Positions 8,552 to 14,658 of a stretch of 37,870 nucleotides of DNA are shown here, piece after piece; the first letter of the stretch is position 1, and each line of letters starts with the position of its first letter. The notes under the pieces are model-generated. The model did not search any database and was not told the origin of the DNA. It saw only the letters and a list, made by a program, of their open reading frames with translations. Both the position numbers and the translations under genes were made by a program. The DNA is taken from contig JAHLLS010000037.1 in the NCBI GenBank assembly GCA_020444045.1, forward strand, positions 1-37,870, in the 5' to 3' direction. The DNA comes from Deltaproteobacteria bacterium (GTDB taxonomy: Bacteria > Desulfobacterota > Desulfobacteria > Desulfobacterales > UBA5852).

Positions 8552-8911
8552 ATGAAGGTTATTGTTGAACCCAACAAAATTGATTGGTGGTTCTGGGCAG
8601 TTACATTCATTTTTATCATAGCTGCCCTATTAGGATGGTTGCCAGGTTATTATTTTGTAATGATTATCAGCGCTATACAAATACTCTTTTTTTGGAATCG
8701 TTTTAGGAGTCTTATGGCGTTTGATACTCAGGTAAGAATATTATATTTTGCATTTACCCTCCTGGGTCTCTTTGAAACCATTCGATTTCCTCTCTTTATT
8801 TTATTACTTGTAGGAACATTCATGGTCGTTGCTTTTAACCGATGTGGAATTGCGTTGGTTCTTAAAAAAATGCCTTGGAATAAGCATCAAGCTTTACAAA
8901 TACAGGGGTAA
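8552..8911 (+). CDS. small polytopic membrane protein of unknown function
   Basis: 119 residues; the ATG has AGGA 8-12 nt upstream. It shows a short polar N-terminus (MKVIVEPNKID), then hydrophobic segments at about residues 13-30, 33-48, 64-77 and 79-96, and a short tail with a Cys and a basic end (CGIALVLKKMPWNK). The pattern VRILYFAFTLLGLFETIRF ... LPWNR-like end is one I have seen in uncharacterised bacterial membrane proteins. It is the single gene between repeat copies 2 and 3, on the + strand and AT-rich like its neighbours in the block. Function unknown. Confidence 0.75.
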   Translation: MKVIVEPNKIDWWFWAVTFIFIIAALLGWLPGYYFVMIISAIQILFFWNRFRSLMAFDTQVRILYFAFTLLGLFETIRFPLFILLLVGTFMVVAFNRCGIALVLKKMPWNKHQALQIQG

Positions 8912-8988
8912 AGAAACCCCATATATAAAATAGAATGATCATTCCTCATGCGGACGCAGGGAGTCGCGCCATATAGTTTCACGTATAG

Positions 8989-9059
8989 CTCCAACTAGTC
9001 TGGAAATCCCCCAAACCTGTACTATCTGATATGGCTCCGCACTAATCAGAGCGTTGAAT
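8989..9059 (+). repeat. 71-bp interspersed repeat, copy 3
   Basis: Lies 77 bp after the stop of the membrane-protein gene. It starts CTCCAACTAGTC and ends GCGTTGAAT. The right end GTTGAAT fits the integron core-site consensus GTTRRRY. The left CTCCAAC fits RYYYAAC except for its first base. The two ends are partly complementary (CAAC / GTTG), and TAGTC near the left end is complementary to GACTA-like sequence near the right end in the sibling copies. Confidence 0.85.
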
Positions 9060-9090
9060 CCTTGAGATAGACGATACAAATCCATAACTC

Positions 9091-9169
9091 GCTGGGAAAG
9101 CCCCGAGGCTTGCCCAGCAGAGACACAGTTCATCAGAGGTGACAACTACCCTGACACAGGGGGCTTTTT
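9091..9169 (+). promoter_or_regulatory. possible attenuator/riboswitch-like leader with two exclusive folds
   Basis: One hairpin is formed by GCTGGG-A-AAGCC (9091-9102) pairing with GGCTT-G-CCCAGC (9107-9118). The same AAAGCCCC (9097-9104) can instead pair with GGGGCTTT (9160-9167), which runs into five T. The folds exclude each other, and the second resembles an intrinsic terminator. The element lies about 85 bp before the oxidoreductase gene. No known riboswitch class is recognised; it could equally be a plain terminator after the preceding gene. Confidence 0.35.
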
Positions 9170-9254
9170 CAATATTCCGCGCCACTTTATTAAGGATTGC
9201 TCATTGAAGTATTACAAATGGACTAAATTTTGAGGCAAAACGAAGGGGTGGATT

Positions 9255-10451
9255 ATGGATGTACTCTTTACATCACAGATGGTCGGCAATGTAGAAATTA
9301 AAAACCGGTTTGTTCATTCTGCTACATATGAAGGAATGGCAGGTCCTGACGGTAGCGTCACCAAAAATCTGATAAAACGCTACCATCAGCTGGCTCAGGG
9401 GGAGGTCGGTTTGATAATTCCAGGATTTATGTATGTCCATCCTCTAGGTCGGGCGTATAATGCCCCCATGGGCATTCACTCGGACAATATGATTGAAGGG
9501 CTGGACAGTCTGGTAAAAGCAGTCCACGAATTTGATTCCAAAATTTTTTTCCAGATCAACCATGCCGGCCAGCAGACCCGTCCTGAAGATATCGGTCAGA
9601 CGCCTTTGGCACCGAGCAACTCAGTCAGGGATCCGAGCTATTTTTTCAAACCCAGGCAAATGGATGAGACCGAGATTAAAGACGCGGCAAAAGCATTTGC
9701 AGATGCTGCAGAAAGGGCTGTAAAGGCAGGGGCCGACGGGATACAAGTACATTGTGCCCATTGCTATCTGATCAATCAGTTTCTATCGCCTTTTTTTAAC
9801 CGCAGACAGGACAAGTGGGGCGGATCGTCAGAAAACAGATTTAGCTTCCTGAAACAAGTGATCCAATCCATACAGGATAGAGTGCCGGATGATTTCTGCA
9901 TAACCGTCAAACTAAATACCAATGATTTCACTCCCAAGCCAGGAATAACCCCTGAACTCGCCGTTGAATACGCCGGAATGCTCAAAAACCTGGGCGTTGA
10001 CATGATCGAAGTAAGCTGCGGTTCATCCATATTTTCCTACATGAACATGTGCCGCGGGGATGTTCCGGTTAAAGAGCTGGTTCAGAGCATGCCGCTTTGG
10101 AAAAAGCCGCTTGCCTGGTTTATGATCCAGAGTCTTAAAGGCAAGTATAATCTTAATGAAGGATATAATATGGCCGCGGCAAGATCAATCCGGCCAGTGA
10201 TAGGAGATATCCCGCTTGCTTTAGTGGGAGGCATGCGAACCCTTGACAAAATGTCGCAGGCCATCACAGAGCAAGATGCGGATCTGATCTCTATGTCCCG
10301 TCCCTTTATCCGGGAGCCATTTCTCGTCAAAAAATTTAGAGAAAATGAAAAAGATAAGGTTTCCTGTGTGTCTTGTAACCGTTGCCTGGCAGCCATTCCC
10401 AACGGTTTTCCAGTCCATTGCTATAATAAGGGTTTTCCAAGAAAAGCCTAA
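9255..10451 (+). CDS. FMN-dependent NADH:flavin oxidoreductase (old yellow enzyme family)
   Basis: 398 residues; ATG with GGGGTGG upstream. It is a TIM-barrel OYE protein: an IKNRFVHSATYEGMA start, SKIFFQINHAGQQTRP (substrate and flavin loop), GADGIQVHCAHCYLINQFLSPFFNRRQDKWGG (the family's H-x-x-H..L..FL.P..N.R.D.YGGS motif), and ALVGGMRTL plus DLISMSRPFIREP (phosphate binding). After the barrel comes SCVSCNRCLAA...VHCYNKG, like the iron-sulfur Cys motif of 2,4-dienoyl-CoA reductase-type members, but the FAD/NAD domain that follows in those enzymes is absent. It probably reduces an alpha,beta-unsaturated carbonyl or related substrate in the cytosol; the substrate is unknown. It is the only gene between repeat copies 3 and 4. 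Confidence 0.88.
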   Translation: MDVLFTSQMVGNVEIKNRFVHSATYEGMAGPDGSVTKNLIKRYHQLAQGEVGLIIPGFMYVHPLGRAYNAPMGIHSDNMIEGLDSLVKAVHEFDSKIFFQINHAGQQTRPEDIGQTPLAPSNSVRDPSYFFKPRQMDETEIKDAAKAFADAAERAVKAGADGIQVHCAHCYLINQFLSPFFNRRQDKWGGSSENRFSFLKQVIQSIQDRVPDDFCITVKLNTNDFTPKPGITPELAVEYAGMLKNLGVDMIEVSCGSSIFSYMNMCRGDVPVKELVQSMPLWKKPLAWFMIQSLKGKYNLNEGYNMAAARSIRPVIGDIPLALVGGMRTLDKMSQAITEQDADLISMSRPFIREPFLVKKFRENEKDKVSCVSCNRCLAAIPNGFPVHCYNKGFPRKA

Positions 10452-10819
10452 AAAAAAGGGGACGGGGATTTGATACTTAAACCTATTGGAATAGGGAGCA
10501 GTCACACGTCCACCCACTCCCTCACACCGCAGGATATGGGTCCGAAATGCGCGGTTCGGCTAATCGATATAGGATTGGTGGTTAGCCAATTCGACTTGCT
10601 GATCAATATCCGGATAAGTTTAGACTTTTTCGAAATGGATAATATCCTCATCCACTGCATTCAGGGGGTTGCATTCAAGTGCGCTCCATGGACCTTCTAA
10701 TGCAATCGTTCGCCTGACTAAGAATTTTCCCTTCAAAGTTTTCTGCCATCGAAAACTGGCTAAATTCAGATTTGTAACGCGTATTAGGAAAATATTAGAA
10801 TAGTGTGAACCTGCGCTAT

Positions 10820-10864
10820 CACCAACTAGTCTGGAAACCTGCTCAAATTGTACTAGCTGCTATA
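10820..10864 (+). repeat. 71-bp interspersed repeat, copy 4 (left 45 bp only)
   Basis: It reads CACCAACTAGTCTGG and continues to GTACTAGCTGCTAT like the other copies, then diverges completely after 10863. The right part with ACTAATCAGGG and the GTTGAAT-like end is missing and replaced by a different palindrome. Confidence 0.75.
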
Positions 10865-10866
10865 AA

Positions 10867-10895
10867 ACAGGCTTTAAATTTGATTTGAAACCTGT
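10867..10895. repeat. 29-nt imperfect palindrome replacing the end of repeat copy 4
   Basis: Two 13-nt arms (ACAGGCTTTAAAT and ATTTGAAACCTGT) with two mismatches flank a 3-nt loop. It directly follows the break point in repeat copy 4. Confidence 0.5.
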
Positions 10896-10954
10896 GGTAA
10901 CTATATCCTATCCATTTCTAATCCCAATACCTGAGCATATAAATGTCGCTCCCC

Positions 10955-10968
10955 CTATATCTGTATTT
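10955..10968. repeat. 14-bp direct repeat, right copy
   Basis: Exact copy of the 14-mer at 7271-7284, at the right border of the AT-rich block, 115 bp before the stop of moaA. Confidence 0.5.
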
Positions 10969-10989
10969 CTCAGAGCCATTCAAACCAAC

Positions 10990-11047
10990 AAAGACCCATG
11001 TGCGAGATGAATCTAAGGGAGTTAGCCCTTGCGGCGGCGGGGTCTTT
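10990..11047. terminator. long hairpin downstream of moaA
   Basis: AAAGACCC (10990-10997) pairs with GGGTCTTT (11040-11047), and an inner AAGGG / CCCTT stem (11015-11019 / 11026-11030) fits inside. It follows the moaA stop on the minus strand and could terminate leftward transcription, or stop rightward transcription leaving the accessory block. Confidence 0.4.
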
Positions 11048-11082
11048 TCTATCCGTTGCGGGGAGCTCTTCGGTGAGAAGTT

Positions 11083-12072
11083 CTAACCCCCGATGGATGA
11101 CATGCGGGCATCGACTTTTTGGCCGCCGGCGACCAGGCCGTGGGCCATGGGCTTCAGGCGGGCCCCTTCGATAAAAAGGGCGGATAGCTCGGCATCGGAG
11201 GCGCCGGCCCGCAAGGGGGTGATCAGGTCGAACTCCTGGTTCGAGAGCAGGCAGGGACGCAGCTTACCGCCGGCCGTCAGGCGGAGTCGGTTGCAGCTGT
11301 CGCAGAAATGGTGGCTCAAGGGGCTGATAAACCCCACTTCGCCGGGAGATCCCGGATAGCGAAAGCGCTGGGCCGGTCCGTCGTTGCTGCTGCGGGGCAC
11401 CGGTTCCAGGGTATCGCTTTGCTCGAGCCTTTGCCGGACTTCATCGTTGGACATATAGGGATCGCCGGGCAGATTGGGGTTGCCCATGGGCATGTATTCG
11501 ATGAAGCGCACGTGATAGGGGAGGGTGCGGGTCAGGGCGGCAATGTCGTGGAATTCGTCGTCATTGACGTTTCGCATGGCCACCACATTGAGTTTGATCG
11601 GGTTAAAGCCCATGCCGTGGGCGGCTTCGATGGCCGCCCAGACCCGGTCGAAACGGTCGCTGCCGGTCAGTTCGGCAAACCGATCCCGCCGGAGGGTATC
11701 GAGACTGATGTTGAGGCGTTTGATGCCGGCGGCCTGCAAAGGCTTTAAATACTCCTGCAGCAGCACGCCGTTGGTGGTCAGCGCGATGTCGGTCAGCCCG
11801 TCCAGATGGGTGAGTTGCTCCAGGAAGGGCAGCAAATCTTTACGAACCAGCGGCTCCCCGCCGGTAATGCGGATTTTGGTGATGCCCAGGGAGACCCCGA
11901 TGCGGATGATGCGCAGGATTTCTTCGTAGCGCAGGATTTCCAGGTGCGACATGCGGGGGATGGTTTCACGCGGGACGCAATAAACGCAGCGCAGGTTGCA
12001 GCGATCCGTGACCGATACGCGCAGGTAGTTCAGTCGCCGGCGATAGCGATCTTGTAGCGGGGCCTTGTACAA
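11083..12072 (-). CDS. moaA: GTP 3',8-cyclase MoaA (molybdenum cofactor synthesis)
   Basis: Radical-SAM enzyme that converts GTP to 3',8-cyclo-7,8-dihydro-GTP, the first step of molybdopterin synthesis. The N-terminal CxxxCxxC cluster (Cys 25, 29, 32) sits in TDRCNLRCVYC. ITGGEPL follows, and the second cluster lies in FCDSCNRLRL...LRPC near the C-terminus. The protein ends SSIGG, the GG tail needed for activity. I place the start at TTG 12072, because AAAAGGAG lies 5 nt upstream and the product then has the usual MoaA length (329). ATG 12099 would add nine residues but lacks a ribosome site. Cofactor use fits formate dehydrogenase or other Mo/W enzymes of sulfate reducers; no other moa gene is in the window. 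Confidence 0.95.
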   Translation of the reverse strand: MYKAPLQDRYRRRLNYLRVSVTDRCNLRCVYCVPRETIPRMSHLEILRYEEILRIIRIGVSLGITKIRITGGEPLVRKDLLPFLEQLTHLDGLTDIALTTNGVLLQEYLKPLQAAGIKRLNISLDTLRRDRFAELTGSDRFDRVWAAIEAAHGMGFNPIKLNVVAMRNVNDDEFHDIAALTRTLPYHVRFIEYMPMGNPNLPGDPYMSNDEVRQRLEQSDTLEPVPRSSNDGPAQRFRYPGSPGEVGFISPLSHHFCDSCNRLRLTAGGKLRPCLLSNQEFDLITPLRAGASDAELSALFIEGARLKPMAHGLVAGGQKVDARMSSIGG

Positions 12073-12173
12073 TGGTTCTCCTTTTATCACGATAGGCATC
12101 GTGCCGATTTCAACAACCGAACCCGTATAGTAAGCGGATTTTTATCCCAGCGCAAGCGGTCTATGCGGGGTTT

Positions 12174-13151
12174 TTACCGGATCGGGGGGAATTTCGCCCG
12201 GTATTCGGGGATGCTCGCCATGGGGGGGCGCTCGATACCGGTCATTTTCATGACATCCGGCGTGATATCGTTCTTGACCAACTGGTACTGGATCATCCGG
12301 TCGTATAATTCCTGCTTCATTTCAATCATGCCGAGCTTTTCCAGCCGATTCAAAAACGTTTTGACCACCACGAAGGCCATTCGGCCCAGCGCCTTGGTAT
12401 CCTGATTGCGGTGAATCCGGCGCTCGAGATCGATCTGGGCGATGACATCCAGCCCCCATTTCTCACAGATGTCCAGCAGCATGCTGGTTTCGATGCCATA
12501 ACCGATGGGGAAGGGAATGCTTTCGAATATTTCCCGGTAACCGGCATACTCCCCGGAAAGGGGCTGCAAAATCTGGGTCAATTCGGGCAGGAAGAGTGAG
12601 AACAACGGGCGGATGACCAGTTCGGTCACGCGGCCGCCGCCCGTGGGGCGGATCTTGCTTTTACCGATGGCAATGGGGCGGTCGTAGAAGGCCTTGGTAT
12701 ATTTGATGTGGTCGTAGAGCAGCAGCGGACCCAGCAGGCCATAACAAAACCGGTGGTGGATATTTTTAATGTCGGCATCCAGATAGACGATGATGTCGCC
12801 GCTGGTGACAAAGAGCGCTTTCCAGAGATTTTCGCCCTTGCCCCTGTAGGTGCCCTGCTCCGGCAGCACGGCATCGGATGGGTAGACTCGGGCGCCGAAG
12901 GATTCGGCGATTTTGATGGTATCGTCCGTGGAGCCGGAATCGATGACGACAATTTCATCGAGAAGGGGATAGCGCGTCATGAGCTCCGACTTCATGATGA
13001 TGATTTCTTTGGCGATGGTCTTTTCTTCATTGAGGGTTGGCAGACAAAGGGAAATTTTCAGTCCTTTTTTATGTTTGGCATCCACCAGATCGCCCAGATC
13101 GCTGAAACGGCTGTAGTGGAACGTGTTGGAAGCAAGCCAGTTTTTACTCAT
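12174..13151 (-). CDS. gpgS: glucosyl-3-phosphoglycerate synthase-type glycosyltransferase (GT81)
   Basis: 325 residues from ATG 13151; this start overlaps the end of the upstream gene by 8 nt, a coupled arrangement. GT-A fold: SLCLPTLNEEKTI at the N-terminus (nucleotide-sugar loop), EIVVIDSGSTDDT, the metal-binding DAD at about residues 125-127 (IVYLDADI), the RPTGGGRVTELVIRP acceptor region, and LSGEYAGYR. The pattern matches GpgS, which transfers glucose from NDP-glucose to 3-phosphoglycerate, the first step to the compatible solute glucosylglycerate. The partner phosphatase gene gpgP is not in the window. The upstream neighbour is an M20-like protein. Osmoprotection is the likely role if the product is dephosphorylated elsewhere. 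Confidence 0.85.
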   Translation of the reverse strand: MSKNWLASNTFHYSRFSDLGDLVDAKHKKGLKISLCLPTLNEEKTIAKEIIIMKSELMTRYPLLDEIVVIDSGSTDDTIKIAESFGARVYPSDAVLPEQGTYRGKGENLWKALFVTSGDIIVYLDADIKNIHHRFCYGLLGPLLLYDHIKYTKAFYDRPIAIGKSKIRPTGGGRVTELVIRPLFSLFLPELTQILQPLSGEYAGYREIFESIPFPIGYGIETSMLLDICEKWGLDVIAQIDLERRIHRNQDTKALGRMAFVVVKTFLNRLEKLGMIEMKQELYDRMIQYQLVKNDITPDVMKMTGIERPPMASIPEYRAKFPPIR

Positions 13152-14301
13152 CGCACACCCCGCTGTCGATGGCCTGGAGAACACCGATGACCTGGGCGAT
13201 GCCCGTGAACATCGGCTCGATTTGCATCTGCGATGTGGGCTGGTGGTAATGCTCGCCGCGGGTCAGACCCAGTGTCACGGCCGGGACTTTTTTGGACAAC
13301 AGAATGGACAGTTCCGATTCGCTGGGTTCCCCCACGATGTCGATGCCCAGGGCCTGCATGACCTGGCCGGCAGCTTTCACCAGGGGGTGGTTGTAGCGCA
13401 GCCGTGAGGACGCTACGGAGCTGATGGTTTCAAGTTCCATGCGCACACCGAATTCATGGCTGATGCCGGTGACCATGTCATTGATGTCCTCAAAAATGGC
13501 CTTGACCATCCGGACGGAGTCGCTCTGGATTTCCAGCCCCAGGGTGGCATCATACGCGATGATGCCGTGCTTGAGGCCGCCACTGATTCTGCCGATAATC
13601 ACCCGGCTGCGGGGCTTCTGGGGCAGGCGGAGCGCCATGATCTGGTGAATCAGTTCATGCAGCACCAGGATGGCGTTGGGTTTGAAACGGTATTCAACGC
13701 CTTTTTCTTCCAGAATGTGGCAGGTGATGTCGCACCGTATCATCCCCTCGGAATAATAACTGAGGCGGCCCAGTTCGACCCCTTCGAGGCAGATGGCCCC
13801 CCGGATGGGCGTTGGCCAGGTTTTGACCAGATGGCGCATGCCCCGCAGGTTGCCTTTGCCAAGCGACTGGATGACACCGGCCAGGATGATGTCGGCGTCA
13901 AACGTCAGTTTCAGCTGTCTGAAAATGGCGGGCAGCGACGCCAGAACACCCACCCCCACCGAGTTGTCGAGGATGCCGGGGCCGTGGATGGTGGTTTCGG
14001 TGATGGTATAATTATGGTCCATATCGCCGGGGAAGGTGGTGTCGAGATGCGCCACGATAAAAATCGGCGGGAGATCGCTTTTTTTGCCGCGGATGATGCC
14101 GACCGGGTTCTGGTAGCCGTCGGTGGTGCATTCGTCCACATAATTTTCCAGCAGCCGGTCCATGAATTTGACGGCCCGCCGTTTTTCATGAAAGGTGGGG
14201 GCCGGAATCTGTCCCAGAAAAACGATGTTGGCGATGATGGTCTCGCGAATCGCGCGAATCGCTTCGACATAGTCGGACAGGTTTTGGAGATACGGTAGCA
14301 T
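13144..14301 (-). CDS. M20-like metallopeptidase fold, probable pseudoenzyme
   Basis: 385 residues; ATG 14301 is chosen because GGGAG precedes it by 5 nt (ATG 14313 has none). The fold of M20 peptidases is clear: VAHLDTT (ligand His and catalytic Asp at about 85 and 87), GPGILDNSVGVG (bridging Asp about 112), an ICLEGVELGRL segment opening the lid region, and a late His in RGEHYHQP. The adjoining Glu-Glu pair (general base plus metal ligand), normally E-E before LG or GL..G, is Gln-Ser here (VIQSLGKGNLRGM, about 145-146). This predicts loss or change of hydrolysis. It is translationally coupled to gpgS, so a role in the same process is possible. Cytosolic; no signal peptide. Confidence 0.8.
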   Translation of the reverse strand: MLPYLQNLSDYVEAIRAIRETIIANIVFLGQIPAPTFHEKRRAVKFMDRLLENYVDECTTDGYQNPVGIIRGKKSDLPPIFIVAHLDTTFPGDMDHNYTITETTIHGPGILDNSVGVGVLASLPAIFRQLKLTFDADIILAGVIQSLGKGNLRGMRHLVKTWPTPIRGAICLEGVELGRLSYYSEGMIRCDITCHILEEKGVEYRFKPNAILVLHELIHQIMALRLPQKPRSRVIIGRISGGLKHGIIAYDATLGLEIQSDSVRMVKAIFEDINDMVTGISHEFGVRMELETISSVASSRLRYNHPLVKAAGQVMQALGIDIVGEPSESELSILLSKKVPAVTLGLTRGEHYHQPTSQMQIEPMFTGIAQVIGVLQAIDSGVCDE

Positions 14302-14658
14302 GGCGTCTCCCATCGGAGATAAATCGTGGTGGCCGATGACGCCTCGTCGAAAAGGAAAAATACAGGGACCTGAAAGGCGGGGGGCCTCTATTCGGTCGAA
14401 ACCGCTTGTGTTCGGTAATCCCCGTGCTTGGATACCGACCTTCGGTAAACCGAGGGCACCTGGTGTCGGTCAGTGAGTCGTCTGGAGTGCCGGTTCGCAA
14501 ATCGAACGGCCGGTACAGCGTGGGCAATGCGATGTTTCGTAACTATCAAGAAATGAATACACCAACCAGGAGTCGAAGGTCAACGCTTCTCTCGGTGTCT
14601 TTTCAAAAATGGCTTTTCGTTTTGAGGTATTTCTCGGTGCGAGCGCAGGGGGGCGCGA
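14302..14658. other. 357-bp intergenic region with several hairpins
   Basis: No gene is supported. It contains inverted repeats: ACCGAC (14434-14439) with GTCGGT (14465-14470) enclosing CTTCGGT / ACCGAGG, and GTTCG / CGAAC around 14493-14507. It lies between the stop of cobA-hemD and the start of the M20-like gene, so it is either a terminator region or a structured 5' leader. Confidence 0.45.

Larger units (their letters stand above)
8912..9254. other. 343-bp intergenic region with repeat copy 3 and a structured leader
   Basis: No gene is supported. A 68-codon minus frame (8939-9145) reads straight through the repeat and is rejected. The region carries repeat copy 3 and the folded element at 9091-9169. 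Confidence 0.6.
10452..11082. other. 631-bp intergenic region at the right end of the accessory block
   Basis: No credible gene: the 76-codon frame at 10470-10700 lacks a ribosome site and family features. It holds the half repeat copy 4, a 29-nt hairpin, the right 14-bp direct repeat and a long hairpin next to the moaA stop. The AAAAAGGGGACGGGG tract just after the oxidoreductase stop resembles intergenic tracts common near REP/IS200-like elements, but that is an impression only. Confidence 0.55.

Noticed and set aside
7285..9059. CRISPR array
   Set aside because: Repeats are 71 bp, diverged, and separated by 500-1050 bp containing genes, unlike CRISPR repeats and spacers.
8939..9145. 68-codon minus frame
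   Set aside because: It reads through repeat copy 3; the corresponding frame in copies 1 and 2 has stop codons, so the repeat is not protein coding.
10470..10700. 76-codon plus frame after the oxidoreductase
   Set aside because: No ribosome site and no recognisable protein features; likely chance.
7269..10968. Insertion sequence or transposon with its own transposase
   Set aside because: No transposase, recombinase or terminal inverted repeats are found; only the 14-bp direct repeat and the internal 71-bp repeats.
10990..11047. Molybdenum cofactor riboswitch for moaA
   Set aside because: The hairpin is downstream of moaA, not in its leader, and lacks the known motif; a terminator is simpler.
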